Source: MWEI01 sp964600235
GTDB taxonomy: Bacteria; Desulfobacterota; Desulfomonilia; UBA1062
Reading direction: 5' to 3'
NCBI GenBank assembly: GCA_964600235.1
Contig: CAZRIV010000011.1
Span: 1-64,000 of the forward strand
DNA length: 64,000 nt
In this document: positions 34,863 through 44,511 of the stretch, in pieces
How positions within the stretch are numbered: the stretch's first letter is position 1
How the letters are laid out: every line of letters begins with the position of its first letter
Translations under genes and position numbers: made by a program
The notes under the pieces: model-generated
Databases searched by the model: none
Seen by the model: the letters and a program-made list of their open reading frames with translations, nothing else
What the model was told of the DNA's origin: nothing

Positions 34863-35189
34863 TCAGTCCAGGGGTATCCTGATATTCACCCCGTACACCT
34901 TCTCGTTCTCGTTGTTTATCCGATAAAAGCCCGCCGTGGTCTTGGAAACCTCGTGTATCCCCAGGGCCAGCCCTATCCCCAGGCCAACCCCGGCCCCGAT
35001 ACTCACATGGCTGTTGTAGTGGTCCGTGGGATGCTCTGTGAACAGGCACGCAATGTATCCCACCATCGCCCCTATGGATGCATAGAGCAGGGGGGTGGAG
35101 ATGAGGGGGCTGTAATCCTGGGCTTCGGACCTGCACGGCATGACCGCTATCGCACAGGCAAGGACGAGTATTGCCAGAGAGCTCTTCAT
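34863..35189 (-). CDS. Small exported protein, unknown function
   Basis: This 108-residue protein has a signal peptide (SLAILVLACAIAVMPCRSEAQ, likely cleaved near residue 24) and a second, glycine-rich hydrophobic segment (about 34-50 and 64-83: ASIGAMVGYIACL, SIGAGVGLGIGLALGIHE). The C-terminus is polar and ends in VNIRIPLD, which looks like an outer-membrane beta-strand. It may be a small periplasmic or outer-membrane glycine-zipper protein. It is a single minus-strand gene preceded by GAGGTACTG, and it converges on ddl. I do not recognise the family. Confidence 0.6.
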   Translation of the reverse strand: MKSSLAILVLACAIAVMPCRSEAQDYSPLISTPLLYASIGAMVGYIACLFTEHPTDHYNSHVSIGAGVGLGIGLALGIHEVSKTTAGFYRINNENEKVYGVNIRIPLD

Positions 35190-35521
35190 CAGTACCTCCA
35201 GCTCAGCGAGATGTGTGACCTAGAGTGTTTTAGTTCAATAATAATCATCCGGTGGGGTGAGGGAAAGATGGTTCCAGCATTTTCTGTACCTCTATGTTTG
35301 TATTGACTGCAACATTTTCTGCAGTAACGATTGCCTGCCATGATTGAAACTTCAGACTTAGGGATTAATTATCATAACAGAATATGCAGGTATCATCGTT
35401 CAAGGCAAATCTTTATCTCTGGCATAGTTGACTTATGCATCTCTGCACATTATATGGGGTTCACACATCTTATATTTTCTTGTCTGAAGGTATCTTGCAA
35501 TGAAGTCCATAATGTTAAGAA
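35190..35521 (+). other. AT-rich intergenic region with a promoter for the Fn3 gene
   Basis: This 332-bp stretch is AT-rich. It contains TTGACT (35428-35433), a 17-bp spacer and TATATG (35451-35456), a plausible promoter for the gene at 35522. A short frame at 35331-35525 shows no coding signs. Nothing else was recognised. Confidence 0.45.
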
Positions 35522-36019
35522 ATGAAGATTTATTACGGGGTATTACTCATAATAATAGCGGCATTTTTCATGATCTTGCCTGAAGCTGCATCTGGAGCAC
35601 GGATAAGAATCAGTTGGAATAACAATACCGATCCTGACACTGCCGGCTATAAAGTTTACTATGGAACCGCCAGCAGAAACTACAAAAACTCCATTGATGC
35701 TGGTCAATTCACAACTGTAGAACTGGATGGCTTAACTGAAGGTGTTACCTACTATTTTTCCGTGACTGCTTATGATAAATCAGGGAATGAGAGTACTTAT
35801 TCCCAGGAGGTCCATGCCCATACACCCTCTATAGCTAAGCCTGAAGCAGAGAACAATGGAGGCGGTTCGTGTTTCATGTCTACAACTGCTCCAGTTGTTA
35901 ATATTCGGTATGCAACTTTCTTTATCCTTCTTTGTGTAGGATTCAAAACCATTCATGTTTTGGTAAGAAGTTTATTGGCAAAGATTATGTTGGAGGAAAG
36001 ACCAAGGCAGAGCTATTGA
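35522..36019 (+). CDS. Exported fibronectin type III protein with degenerate CFI-box tail
   Basis: The 165-residue protein has a signal peptide (IYYGVLLIIIAAFFMILPEAASG), one Fn3 domain (about 26-101: ISWNNNTDPDTAGYKVYYG, VELDGLTEGVTYYFSVTAYDKSGN), and a short linker. Then comes GGGSCFMSTTAP followed by a hydrophobic helix and a basic end. The tail resembles CFI-box/CTERM sorting signals (GGGGCFIATA), in degenerate form, so surface anchoring is inferred. The gene is more AT-rich than its neighbours and stands alone. The Shine-Dalgarno is weak (TTAAGAA). Confidence 0.7.
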   Translation: MKIYYGVLLIIIAAFFMILPEAASGARIRISWNNNTDPDTAGYKVYYGTASRNYKNSIDAGQFTTVELDGLTEGVTYYFSVTAYDKSGNESTYSQEVHAHTPSIAKPEAENNGGGSCFMSTTAPVVNIRYATFFILLCVGFKTIHVLVRSLLAKIMLEERPRQSY

Positions 36020-36167
36020 TAACTTTATCCTTCATTCTTATCAAACCATAGATTTCGCAAAAGTATTTAAGTATTCGTATCTCCCTAGATTGCACGATAA
36101 GACGATGTCTTTATAGGATGTACTAGAAAACAAGCCCCAGCTCATACATAAAATCGCCAGGAACCCG

Positions 36168-36926
36168 CTATCCAAGAAATCCGAAGTACCAGTCGATGAC
36201 CTGCCGCCCCCAGAATACATATATGAGCGCCCCGAGGGCCAGGAACGGCCCGAAGGGTATAGCCGCCTTGAGCGTGCCCTGTTTTATGAGCCCGTATGGT
36301 ACCCCCACCAGGGTTCCCAGCAGCGAGCCCGTAAACACGGTGAAGAGCACGCCCTGCCAGCCCGTGAACACCCCGATCATGGCCAGCAGCTTCACGTCGC
36401 CCCCGCCCATGCCCTCTTTCCTGGTGAGAAAATAATAGCCGTAGATGATTGCCATGAGCAGGCCGCCGCCCAGGGCGAGGCCCATGAGCGCATCTTTGTA
36501 GGTCATCTCAGGCAGCCAGTAGACGGCCACCAGTCCGGCGACGATTCCCCCCAGGGACAGCCTGTCGGGTATGATCTGGATGTCCAGGTCGATGAAGGTG
36601 ATGATGAGCAGGACGCAGGCCCACAGGTAGTATATGGCAAAGCTTACCGTGGGGCCGAACCGGTAGAGCAGGCCCACCGCCAGCAGCGCGCTCAGGAGCT
36701 CCACCACGGGATAGCGCACGGATATGGGCTCGGCGCAGTACCTGCACCTTCCTCTCAGGAGGAGATAGCTTACAACCGGGATGTTGTCCCACGGTTTCAG
36801 GCTCTGGCCGCACTTGGGGCAATGAGACGACGGCCAGACAACGGACTCCCCTTTCTGGATCCTGTGGATGCAGACATTGAGGAAACTCCCGATGAAGAGC
36901 CCGAAGAGCGCAACGATAATCACCAT
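36168..36926 (-). CDS. pilD: Prepilin peptidase (type IV prepilin leader peptidase)
   Basis: This membrane aspartyl protease cleaves and N-methylates type IV prepilins and pseudopilins. The 252-residue protein has the GSFLNVCIHRI segment, the zinc-binding cysteines of the methylase region (CPKC and CRYC near 36-64), the first catalytic Asp in ITFIDLDIQIIPD and the second in GGGDVKLLAMIG, with about seven membrane helices. The start at 36926 is one base after the stop of the upstream gene; a longer frame from 36971 would overlap that gene. No pilin genes are nearby. Confidence 0.9.
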   Translation of the reverse strand: MVIIVALFGLFIGSFLNVCIHRIQKGESVVWPSSHCPKCGQSLKPWDNIPVVSYLLLRGRCRYCAEPISVRYPVVELLSALLAVGLLYRFGPTVSFAIYYLWACVLLIITFIDLDIQIIPDRLSLGGIVAGLVAVYWLPEMTYKDALMGLALGGGLLMAIIYGYYFLTRKEGMGGGDVKLLAMIGVFTGWQGVLFTVFTGSLLGTLVGVPYGLIKQGTLKAAIPFGPFLALGALIYVFWGRQVIDWYFGFLG

Positions 36927-36927
36927 A

Positions 36928-37353
36928 TCAGCCGATGAGCTCGCCCCTCCTGAAACGGAGCACCTCTCCATAAAGGGTTGAAGAGACCTCGTTCATGATA
37001 CCTTTGAGCGGGTCGTTGTCGGCTATGAACGACGAAGCGTTGTCAACCTTGTTTTTCATGGCTTCAAGCCGATCCACCATGGGCGAGATGGCCTTGAGGT
37101 TCAGATTCGGATCCGCCAGGGCTAGGGAATAGCTTTCCAGGAGCTCAAGGGCTTCTTCGCCGGCACTTACCGCGCTGAGTTTGACCGAGCTGACCGGGGT
37201 CATCTGGAACGGTGATCCAACCTTGCCCGGGGCATTCGGGGTTTCCGACTCAAGGCCCTTGAGGACGTCCTCGAACCCCCCCCTGGCGGTACCCTGCGGT
37301 CTGGACTGGTTCCCTGCAACAGAACCGATGATCATATCTGGATTAATCTTCAT
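36928..37353 (-). CDS. Conserved-looking hypothetical protein between accA and pilD
   Basis: The start at 37353 is chosen because AGGAGG precedes it by seven bases. The 141-residue soluble protein has a low-complexity N-terminus (MKINPDMIIGSVAGNQSRPQG...FEDVLKGLE) and a helical C-terminal half. The N-terminal style resembles flagellar hook-length or other export-apparatus associated proteins, but this is weak. Its gene is one base from pilD, so a link to pilus or secretion is possible. No catalytic motif is visible. Confidence 0.6.
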   Translation of the reverse strand: MKINPDMIIGSVAGNQSRPQGTARGGFEDVLKGLESETPNAPGKVGSPFQMTPVSSVKLSAVSAGEEALELLESYSLALADPNLNLKAISPMVDRLEAMKNKVDNASSFIADNDPLKGIMNEVSSTLYGEVLRFRRGELIG

Positions 37354-37476
37354 ACATGCCTCCTGGTCATCTGCAAGCAAGGAAGATGCCAGCCCTTGCC
37401 TTCCCAGTCCCTGCAGCTTCCTGACGCCGTGAACAGGCACTTTGTTCCGCCATGGCCGGAAAAATGATCCACACCC

Positions 37477-38409
37477 TTACGAGGGGGGAACAAGCCTCTG
37501 TATGAATGCCGCGCGTGCTTTCAGGATTTCATCCAGGGGCATTTTAACAAGCTCGTGCACATACTGGCGCACGGCCTTGCACACATCGTCAATCACACGG
37601 GACGGTTCATTGTGCGCACCGCCCGTCGGTTCCTTGACGAGGTAGTCCACAATCCCGTAGCTGAACAGGTCCCGCCCGCTTCCCCTGAGGGTCTCCGCCG
37701 CCTTCTCCTTCTTGGAGGGGTCACCGTATATGATGGAGGAGAACCCCTCGGGACTGATGGCGCTGTAGAACGAGTTCTCGAGCATGATGATCCTGTCGCC
37801 GAAGCCGAGCGCTAAAGCGCCGCCTGATCCGGCCTCTCCGATAATGCAGGCCACCACAGGGGTCTTAACAGAGGCAACCATTGAGATACACTGGGCAATG
37901 GAAAAGGCCTGGCCCCTGTCTTCCGCCTCGGGTACCGGGTAGGCACCGGGCGTGTCCACGAATGTGATTACCGGCCGTTTGAACTTTTCCGCAAGCTTGA
38001 ACAGCTTTATGGCCTTGTAGTGTCCGGAGGGGCTTGCCATGCCGTAGTGGTAGCGCATGTAATCCTTCTTTCCCTCGGAGCGCTTCCTGTGGCCGATGAC
38101 GACCACCGGGATATCATCGAGGAACGCGAGACCTCCCAGGACAGCCGGGTCGTCCTCGTAGATGCGGTCACCCTTGAGTTCAATGAAATCGTTGAACAGG
38201 CGTGAAATATATTCATCTATCCCCGGCCTCTGTACGTGGCGGGACAGTTCTACACTGCTCCACCTTGAGATCCCCTCATAAAGCTCTTTTCTGAAGACAT
38301 CCACCTTTCGCTCTATCTCTGCGGTGTCCACCCCTTCGAGCTTTGTTATGGTTTCCTGAAGCTCCTTCAAGGCATTGTCGATATCGGTGAACTTCTCTTT
38401 GGATTTCAC
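37477..38409 (-). CDS. accA: Acetyl-CoA carboxylase carboxyltransferase subunit alpha
   Basis: AccA and AccD transfer the carboxyl group from carboxybiotin to acetyl-CoA, making malonyl-CoA for fatty acid synthesis. The 310-residue protein shows an N-terminal helix pair (LQETITKLEGVDTAEIERKV), then the carboxyltransferase core: FNDFIELKGDRIYEDDPAVLGGLA, MRYHYGMASPSGHYKAIKL, FVDTPGAYPVPEAEDRGQ, and GEAGSGGALALGFGDRI. Its start overlaps the dnaE stop by four bases, the dnaE-accA order known from many proteobacteria. Confidence 0.94.
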   Translation of the reverse strand: MKSKEKFTDIDNALKELQETITKLEGVDTAEIERKVDVFRKELYEGISRWSSVELSRHVQRPGIDEYISRLFNDFIELKGDRIYEDDPAVLGGLAFLDDIPVVVIGHRKRSEGKKDYMRYHYGMASPSGHYKAIKLFKLAEKFKRPVITFVDTPGAYPVPEAEDRGQAFSIAQCISMVASVKTPVVACIIGEAGSGGALALGFGDRIIMLENSFYSAISPEGFSSIIYGDPSKKEKAAETLRGSGRDLFSYGIVDYLVKEPTGGAHNEPSRVIDDVCKAVRQYVHELVKMPLDEILKARAAFIQRLVPPS

Positions 38410-41400
38410 TGGAGTTCCACCCCCTTTGGCCCTACGATCTCAGAGAGCCTATAGAGAAAATCCCTCACCGGCGAGACCATATATTCCCTTCCCGCGTCGA
38501 TATTCACGAATGCCCCGTCGGTCTCCACCTCAAAACAGAGCGAACACGGCCCCTTGCTTTCCATCACCGCCATCTTGATGGACTCGAGCGCATCCTTTCG
38601 CAGAGAGCCCTGCACACGAATTATTACGCGCTTCGCCAGCACCATATCGGCACCGTCCAGCGGCATGACCTCTTCGGCAATGAGATCAAGTGTCTGCACG
38701 TCCTGGTCGGCAGACCCGTTCTCCTCGTCGCGGTTGATCCTTGCCTTGATGATCACCGGCTCGTCAGAGGAGATCAGCGCCTGGTACTTGCCGTAGCACT
38801 GGGGGAAAAAGAGGATCTGGGTAGAACCTTCAAGGTCTTCAAAGACACCCCGTGCCATGGCATCGCCTTTCTTAGTCCTCGATACGCTTACGGCACTCAG
38901 GACGCCGGCGAGCACCACCGAGACCGGCGCATCCTTAAGTGTCAGGGTCGTTGCCGTGGCATATTTATCGATGAGATCCGCGTACTTGTTCAGCGGGTGG
39001 CCCGAGAGGTAAAACCCCATGCCGTCCTTCTCCATCTTGAGCCTCTCGGCCTCGGGCCAGTCGGGGATATCGGGCAGGACAAAGGGCTTGCTGATATCCA
39101 CCGAGGCGAACTCCTCGAGGCTGAAAAGGGTGCACTGGGCATCGTTCTTTGTGCGCGCCAGGCGCTGCGCCTGGTCAAGCAGGGTATCGAGCACCTCGAA
39201 CATGGCGCGGCGGTTGATATGCAGTTTGTCAAAGGCGCCTGCCTTGATGAGCGATTCCACCACCCTCCTGTTCACCTTGGCCAGCGCTATCCTGTTCAGG
39301 AAAGAGGCCAGGTCCTTGAATGGGCCGTTTGCCTGGAGCTCAACCAGGATCGCCTCAACGGCACCCCTGCCCACGTTCTTTATGGCACCGAGCCCGAACC
39401 TTATGCCTTCTTTTGTTACAACGAATTCGAAGCTGCTCTCGTTGATGTCGGGCGGCAGCACTGCAACACCGCGCCTCCTGCACTCGGCGATGTGCTGTGA
39501 GACCTTGTCCGTGTTGCTCAGGTCCAGGGTCAGGTTCGCGGCCATGAACTCCTTGAAGTGGTGGGCCTTGAGGTAGGCGGTCTGGTAGGCCACCAGTGCA
39601 TACGCTGCTGCATGTGACTTGTTGAAGCCATAATCGGCGAATTTCTCCATGAGATCGAAGATCTCTCCCGCCTTGTCCCTGTCCACTCCGCGCTCGACAG
39701 AGCCTTCGGTAAAGATTTCGCGCTGCTTGGCCATTTCTTCCCGGATCTTCTTGCCCATGGCCCGCCGCAAGAGGTCGGCCTTGCCCAGGGAATAGCCTGC
39801 CATCTCCTGGGCGATCTGCATGACCTGCTCCTGATAGACGATGATGCCGTAGGTCTCTTTCAGGATCTTTTCCAGCAGGGGGTGGGGGTAGTCGATAACC
39901 TGACGTTCGTGCCTGCGGTCGACATAGGACGGGATGAGGTCCATGGGCCCCGGGCGGTACAGCGCCACCGCCGCGATGATATCCTCGAACTTGTCTGGCT
40001 TGAGCTGCCTGAGCATGCCTTTCATGCCCGAGCTTTCGAGCTGGAAAACGCTCGAGGTGTCCCCGTCCCCGATGAGCTGGTAGGTGAGTCTGTCATCTAT
40101 GGGCAGGGCGGTAATATCCAGGTCGAATCCCTGGGAGCGCAGGATCTCGATGGTCTTGGCGATAACGGTCAGGGTCTTGAGGCCCAGCATATCGAACTTG
40201 ATGAGGCCGACCCTCTCGATACGCTTCATATCGTACTGGCTGATGAGCATGCCCTTCTTGTCGACATAGACAGGCACATGGTCGGTCAAAGGCCTGTCGT
40301 CCGATATGATGACCCCGCCCGCGTGCACCGAGGCGTGCCTGGAGAGGCCCTCCAGTGCCTTGGCTATCTCTACGAGCTGGGAAACCGCCGGGTCGGTATC
40401 GAGAAGCTCCTTCAGCCTGGGTTCCGCTGCAACGGCCTCCTCGAGGGTAATGTTCAGATCGGCCGGGATGAGCTTGGCGATCTTGTCCACCTCGGAATAT
40501 CCCATGCCCATGACACGGCCCACATCCCTGATGACCGCCTTGGCCTTCATGTTGCCGAAGGTGGTGATCTGGCTCACAAAGTCCGGGCCGTACCTGTTCT
40601 TGACGTACTCGATCACCTCGTCCCTGCGGTTCTGGCAGAAGTCCACGTCGATATCCGGCATGCTCCTGCGCTCGGGGTTCAAGAAGCGCTCAAACAGAAG
40701 GTTCCACCTGATAGGGTCGATATCGGTGATCTTGAGACTGAATGCGGCGAGCGAACCCGCAGCGCTGCCGCGGCCGGGGCCCACCGGGATGCCATGGTCC
40801 TTGGCATACTGGATGTAGTCCGAGACAATGAGAAAATACCCGGCAAAGCCCATGGACTTGATTATTTCAAGCTCTTCGGCAAGCCGTTTCTCATACTCCC
40901 CGGGGATGGCCTCGCCCATCCTCGAGCGAAGCCCCTCCCAGGACTTCTCCTCGATAAGGTCTTCCAGGCTTTTGGCGCCCTCCAAGGGATAGACGGGGAA
41001 AAAGTAGACATCCTTGGGGATCTCCACATTGCAGAGCCCGGCGATTTCCGACGTGATGTCGATTGCCTCGGGTATCCAATGGAAGTCCCGGGCCATCTCT
41101 TCGGGGCTCTTCAGGTAGAGCTGGTCGCTCTCAAAGGTCATGCGGCCCTTGTCGTTGATTGTGTTCTGGGTCTGGATGCACAGAAGCACCTCGTGGGCCT
41201 TGGCGTCGCTCGACCTCAGGTAGTGGCAGTCGTTCGTGGCCACGACTCCCACCCCTTTGCTTTTTCCCAGCTCCACGATCAGCGGGTTGACCTTTTCCTG
41301 GTCCGGCAGGGCGTTGTGCTGTATCTCGAGATAAAACCTGCCGTCAAAGGCCCTTCGATAGAAATCAAGGGCATCGTTCGCCCGTTCCTCGTTGTCGCGC

Positions 41401-41843
41401 AGCAGCCAGTAAGGGATCTCTCCCTGGAGGCACGCGGAAAGCCCGATGAGTCCCCCGCTCAACTCGGCGAGGGTTCGCCTGTCCACCCGTGGCTTATAGT
41501 AGAATCCTCTTGTGTGCGCCAGGGAGGTGAGTTTCATGAGGTTGCCGTAACCCTCATTATTCATGGCCAGCAGGATGAGGTGGTAGTGCTTGGGCATGCC
41601 GGGGATAAGGTCCCTGCTCTCCATGTCCCCCGGACTGACATAGATCTCGCAGCCGATGATGGGCTTTATACCCGCCTTGAGGGCCTTGTCATAGAACTCC
41701 AGCGCGCCGTACATGACTCCATGGTCGGTTATTGCCACGGCATCCTGTCCGAATGCCTTGGTGGTCTTTATAAGGTCGTCGATCCTTATGGCCCCATCCA
41801 GCAGGCTGTATTGGGTATGGCAATGGAGATGGACGAAACCCAT
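38406..41843 (-). CDS. dnaE: DNA polymerase III subunit alpha
   Basis: The replicative polymerase (1145 residues, normal for DnaE1) begins with a PHP domain (FVHLHCHTQYSLLDGAI). The Pol III catalytic core holds PDIDVDF (metal-binding aspartates) near 385-391 and the GPGRGSAAGSLAAF segment near 355. The thumb/fingers, the tandem helix-hairpin-helix region and the OB fold (TLTLKDAPVSVVLAGVLSAV near 960) follow. It lies 8 bp after guaB and overlaps accA. Confidence 0.96.
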   Translation of the reverse strand: MGFVHLHCHTQYSLLDGAIRIDDLIKTTKAFGQDAVAITDHGVMYGALEFYDKALKAGIKPIIGCEIYVSPGDMESRDLIPGMPKHYHLILLAMNNEGYGNLMKLTSLAHTRGFYYKPRVDRRTLAELSGGLIGLSACLQGEIPYWLLRDNEERANDALDFYRRAFDGRFYLEIQHNALPDQEKVNPLIVELGKSKGVGVVATNDCHYLRSSDAKAHEVLLCIQTQNTINDKGRMTFESDQLYLKSPEEMARDFHWIPEAIDITSEIAGLCNVEIPKDVYFFPVYPLEGAKSLEDLIEEKSWEGLRSRMGEAIPGEYEKRLAEELEIIKSMGFAGYFLIVSDYIQYAKDHGIPVGPGRGSAAGSLAAFSLKITDIDPIRWNLLFERFLNPERRSMPDIDVDFCQNRRDEVIEYVKNRYGPDFVSQITTFGNMKAKAVIRDVGRVMGMGYSEVDKIAKLIPADLNITLEEAVAAEPRLKELLDTDPAVSQLVEIAKALEGLSRHASVHAGGVIISDDRPLTDHVPVYVDKKGMLISQYDMKRIERVGLIKFDMLGLKTLTVIAKTIEILRSQGFDLDITALPIDDRLTYQLIGDGDTSSVFQLESSGMKGMLRQLKPDKFEDIIAAVALYRPGPMDLIPSYVDRRHERQVIDYPHPLLEKILKETYGIIVYQEQVMQIAQEMAGYSLGKADLLRRAMGKKIREEMAKQREIFTEGSVERGVDRDKAGEIFDLMEKFADYGFNKSHAAAYALVAYQTAYLKAHHFKEFMAANLTLDLSNTDKVSQHIAECRRRGVAVLPPDINESSFEFVVTKEGIRFGLGAIKNVGRGAVEAILVELQANGPFKDLASFLNRIALAKVNRRVVESLIKAGAFDKLHINRRAMFEVLDTLLDQAQRLARTKNDAQCTLFSLEEFASVDISKPFVLPDIPDWPEAERLKMEKDGMGFYLSGHPLNKYADLIDKYATATTLTLKDAPVSVVLAGVLSAVSVSRTKKGDAMARGVFEDLEGSTQILFFPQCYGKYQALISSDEPVIIKARINRDEENGSADQDVQTLDLIAEEVMPLDGADMVLAKRVIIRVQGSLRKDALESIKMAVMESKGPCSLCFEVETDGAFVNIDAGREYMVSPVRDFLYRLSEIVGPKGVELQ

Positions 41844-41851
41844 CTTTAGGC

Positions 41852-43315
41852 TCAGTACTCCAGCTTGTAGTTCGGGGCTTCTTTCACGATGATCACGTCA
41901 TGCACGTGGGACTCCTTAAGGCCGGCCGAGGTTATCTTGATCATCTTCGCCTTGGTCTGGAGTTCTTCTATGCTGGCGCAGCCGGCATATCCCATGCCTG
42001 CGCGCAGACCGCCCAGGAGCTGGTAGACATTTTCGGAGATGGGGCCCCGGTAGGGTACCCGGCCCACGATGCCCTCGGGTACGAGCTTTTCGGAATCCGC
42101 CACTTCAGCCTGGAAGTAGCGGTCTTTGGATCCCTCCTTCATGGCCTCCACGGACCCCATGCCTCGATAGGCCTTGTAGGTACGGCCCTGGTAAATAATC
42201 CGCTCGCCCGGAGCCTCCTCGGTGCCCGCAAAGAGGGAGCCCAGCATGATGCACGAGGCACCTGCGGTGATAGCCTTGGTGAGATCCCCGGAGAACTTCA
42301 CCCCGCCATCCGCAATGATGGGGACCCCATGTTTCTTCGCCTCCTGGGCACAGTTCATGATGGCGGTGACCTGGGGCACACCCACGCCTGCCACCACCCG
42401 CGTGGTGCAGATGGAGCCTGGTCCGATACCCACCTTGATGCCGTCTGCGCCGGCCCTGATAAGGTCTGCCGTGGCCTCTTGAGTCGCCACGTTGCCTGCG
42501 ATCACCTGGGCGTTCGGGTACAGCGACTTGATGGCCGCAACCGACTCGATGACGCCCCTGCTGTGCCCATGCGCGGTATCTACAACAAGTACATCGACAC
42601 CTGCCTTCACGAGGGTATGTACCCGCTGCTCGTCATGGGGCATGATACTGACGGCTGCCCCCACCAGGAGCCTGCCTCTCGAGTCCTTTGCCGAATGGGG
42701 GTATTTCTGCGCCTTTTCGATGTCCTTTATGGTGATGAGCCCCTTCAGGTTATAGTTCTCGTCCACGACGGGGAGCTTTTCTATCTTGTACTGGTGGAGA
42801 AGTTTCTTGGCGGCTTCCAGGGATATGCTGCCCTTGACCGTAACCAGGTTCTCCTTGGTCATGGCCTCTACGATGGGCTTGGTCATGTCTGTCTCGAAGC
42901 GCAGGTCCCGGTTGGTGAGGATGCCGATGAGCCTGCCGTCCACCGTAATGGGAACGCCTGAAATCCGGTAGTGCATCATGAGCTTCAATGCCTCGCCGAT
43001 GGACTGGTCGGGCCGCATGGTGAAGGGGTCAACGATCATGCCGCTCTCCGACTTCTTCACCTTGTCCACCTCCACGGCCTGCGCTTCGGCTGTCATATTC
43101 TTATGGATAATGCCGATGCCTCCCTCCCGCGCCATGGCAATGGCAGTGGAGGCCTCGGTCACCGTATCCATGGCTGCGCTCAAGAGGGGTATATTCAGCC
43201 TGATGCCCCGGGTAAGGTGTGTGCTCAGATCCACCGTTGCAGGCAACACATCCGATTGCGCCGGAAGCAGCAGCACATCGTCGAACGTCAGGGCCTCTGC
43301 GAGTATCTTTTCCAT
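41852..43315 (-). CDS. guaB: Inosine-5'-monophosphate dehydrogenase
   Basis: GuaB oxidises IMP to XMP in guanine nucleotide synthesis. The 487-residue protein has the catalytic barrel interrupted by a CBS pair (about 95-205). The active cysteine is in GPGSICTTRVVAGVGVPQ, with the flap region YRGMGSVEAM and the C-terminal potassium-site glycines (EGIVGRVPYRG). AAGGAGAG precedes the ATG. It is 15 bp downstream of sppA and 8 bp upstream of dnaE. Confidence 0.96.
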   Translation of the reverse strand: MEKILAEALTFDDVLLLPAQSDVLPATVDLSTHLTRGIRLNIPLLSAAMDTVTEASTAIAMAREGGIGIIHKNMTAEAQAVEVDKVKKSESGMIVDPFTMRPDQSIGEALKLMMHYRISGVPITVDGRLIGILTNRDLRFETDMTKPIVEAMTKENLVTVKGSISLEAAKKLLHQYKIEKLPVVDENYNLKGLITIKDIEKAQKYPHSAKDSRGRLLVGAAVSIMPHDEQRVHTLVKAGVDVLVVDTAHGHSRGVIESVAAIKSLYPNAQVIAGNVATQEATADLIRAGADGIKVGIGPGSICTTRVVAGVGVPQVTAIMNCAQEAKKHGVPIIADGGVKFSGDLTKAITAGASCIMLGSLFAGTEEAPGERIIYQGRTYKAYRGMGSVEAMKEGSKDRYFQAEVADSEKLVPEGIVGRVPYRGPISENVYQLLGGLRAGMGYAGCASIEELQTKAKMIKITSAGLKESHVHDVIIVKEAPNYKLEY

Positions 43316-43330
43316 ATGGTTCTTCTCTCC

Positions 43331-44206
43331 TTACTGGATGCTGTAATCAAGGCGGACAGGCCGCCCCAGACCCAAACCCTGCGAGAGGTCTCCTCTCAAG
43401 GGTATCTGCACCGCACTGAACGGCAGGATCTTCCTGAGCAGCCCCAGGAGATCTTCGTCCATATCCGGCCGCACAATGCGCGGCTCCGTGGTAATGTGTG
43501 CCCTCTTCTTCGCCTCTTCGACAGCATCTTCAAGCCCGCCGATCTTGTCGACCAGCCCTGCGACGCGCGCCTGCCTCCCCGTATACACCCTGCCGTCAGC
43601 AAGCTGGCGCACCGTGTCCATCTTCAGGCGCCTCGACGTGGATACCGCCTCGATGAACTGAAGATGAACATCGTCCACCAGTTCCTTGAAATAAGCCTTT
43701 TCCTTATCGGACATGGATTTAAAGGGGGAACCTGCATCCTTGAGAGTACCCGCGGTGATACTGTTGGGGGTCACCCCAAGCCTTTTGAGCCCCTCACTCG
43801 CATCGAAAAACTCCATGATGACCCCTATGCTGCCGGTCATGGTTCCCGGCAAGGCATAGATGCTGTCTGCGGCGCATGCGATGTAATAGGCCCCTGATGC
43901 TCCAAGCGCACCGAACGATGCCACAACAGGCTTTTTCTTTTTCAGCTTCAGCAGTGCGCCGTAGATCTCCTGGGAAGGCCCTACCTTGCCTCCGGGGCTG
44001 TCGAGCCGGACCACCACCGCCTTTATCGCATCATCATCCGAGAAGTTTTTGATGATGTTCAGATAGGGTATGGAGTCGGTAATAAGACCGCCCACCTCGA
44101 TGATACCGATGGCGGGCTTCAGGGATGTCCTGGCGGCATCGACTCCCCACGCGACTGCTGCAATGGCAATCAGGATAGATAGTATCCATTTGGTTCTTCG
44201 TTTCAT
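43331..44206 (-). CDS. sppA: Signal peptide peptidase SppA (S49 family)
   Basis: This membrane-anchored serine protease degrades cleaved signal peptides. The 291-residue, single-domain form has an N-terminal transmembrane segment (WILSILIAIAAVAWGVDAA). The substrate-groove motif VVRLDSPGGKVGPSQEIY follows, then the nucleophile Ser in GALGASGAYYIACAADSIYA. The catalytic lysine is expected about 50 residues later in the KEKAYFKELV region. It heads the guaB-dnaE-accA stretch after a 305-bp gap from rpsA. Confidence 0.9.
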   Translation of the reverse strand: MKRRTKWILSILIAIAAVAWGVDAARTSLKPAIGIIEVGGLITDSIPYLNIIKNFSDDDAIKAVVVRLDSPGGKVGPSQEIYGALLKLKKKKPVVASFGALGASGAYYIACAADSIYALPGTMTGSIGVIMEFFDASEGLKRLGVTPNSITAGTLKDAGSPFKSMSDKEKAYFKELVDDVHLQFIEAVSTSRRLKMDTVRQLADGRVYTGRQARVAGLVDKIGGLEDAVEEAKKRAHITTEPRIVRPDMDEDLLGLLRKILPFSAVQIPLRGDLSQGLGLGRPVRLDYSIQ

Positions 44207-44511
44207 GGCGTTAGCTGTGTCGAACTCCAGGTTAAAAAAAACACATCGTGCGGCAAAAATTATATCTTACACAAAGTATATAGAATAACTCTTCACTTGT
44301 CCATAAGCTTGGGCCAAAACACATGATTACCCCTGCGATGCATGACAACTTGAACAGATTGTTCCGATTCTGCCTTATACTTCAGGTCACGAGTAAAGCA
44401 CTCTAAACGTGATGTGTGCCTTTATCAGCACAATATATTCCGGCAATGCATATATATCGGGGGATACCTCCTTGCTTGAGGCATCCCCCATATTGAATTC
44501 AGACTATGTTC
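44207..44511. other. Gap between rpsA and sppA with a hairpin
   Basis: This 305-bp region contains no gene. A stem at 44459-44489 (GGGGGATACCTC with GAGGCATCCCCC, one mismatch, loop of 7) lies 22 bp after the rpsA stop and probably terminates or attenuates the minus-strand transcript, although no T run follows. The rest is AT-rich and may hold the sppA promoter. Confidence 0.5.

Noticed and set aside
39882..41849. 655-residue plus-strand frame over dnaE
   Set aside because: It is the antisense shadow of the DnaE gene, rich in His, Gly and Val, with no recognisable domain.
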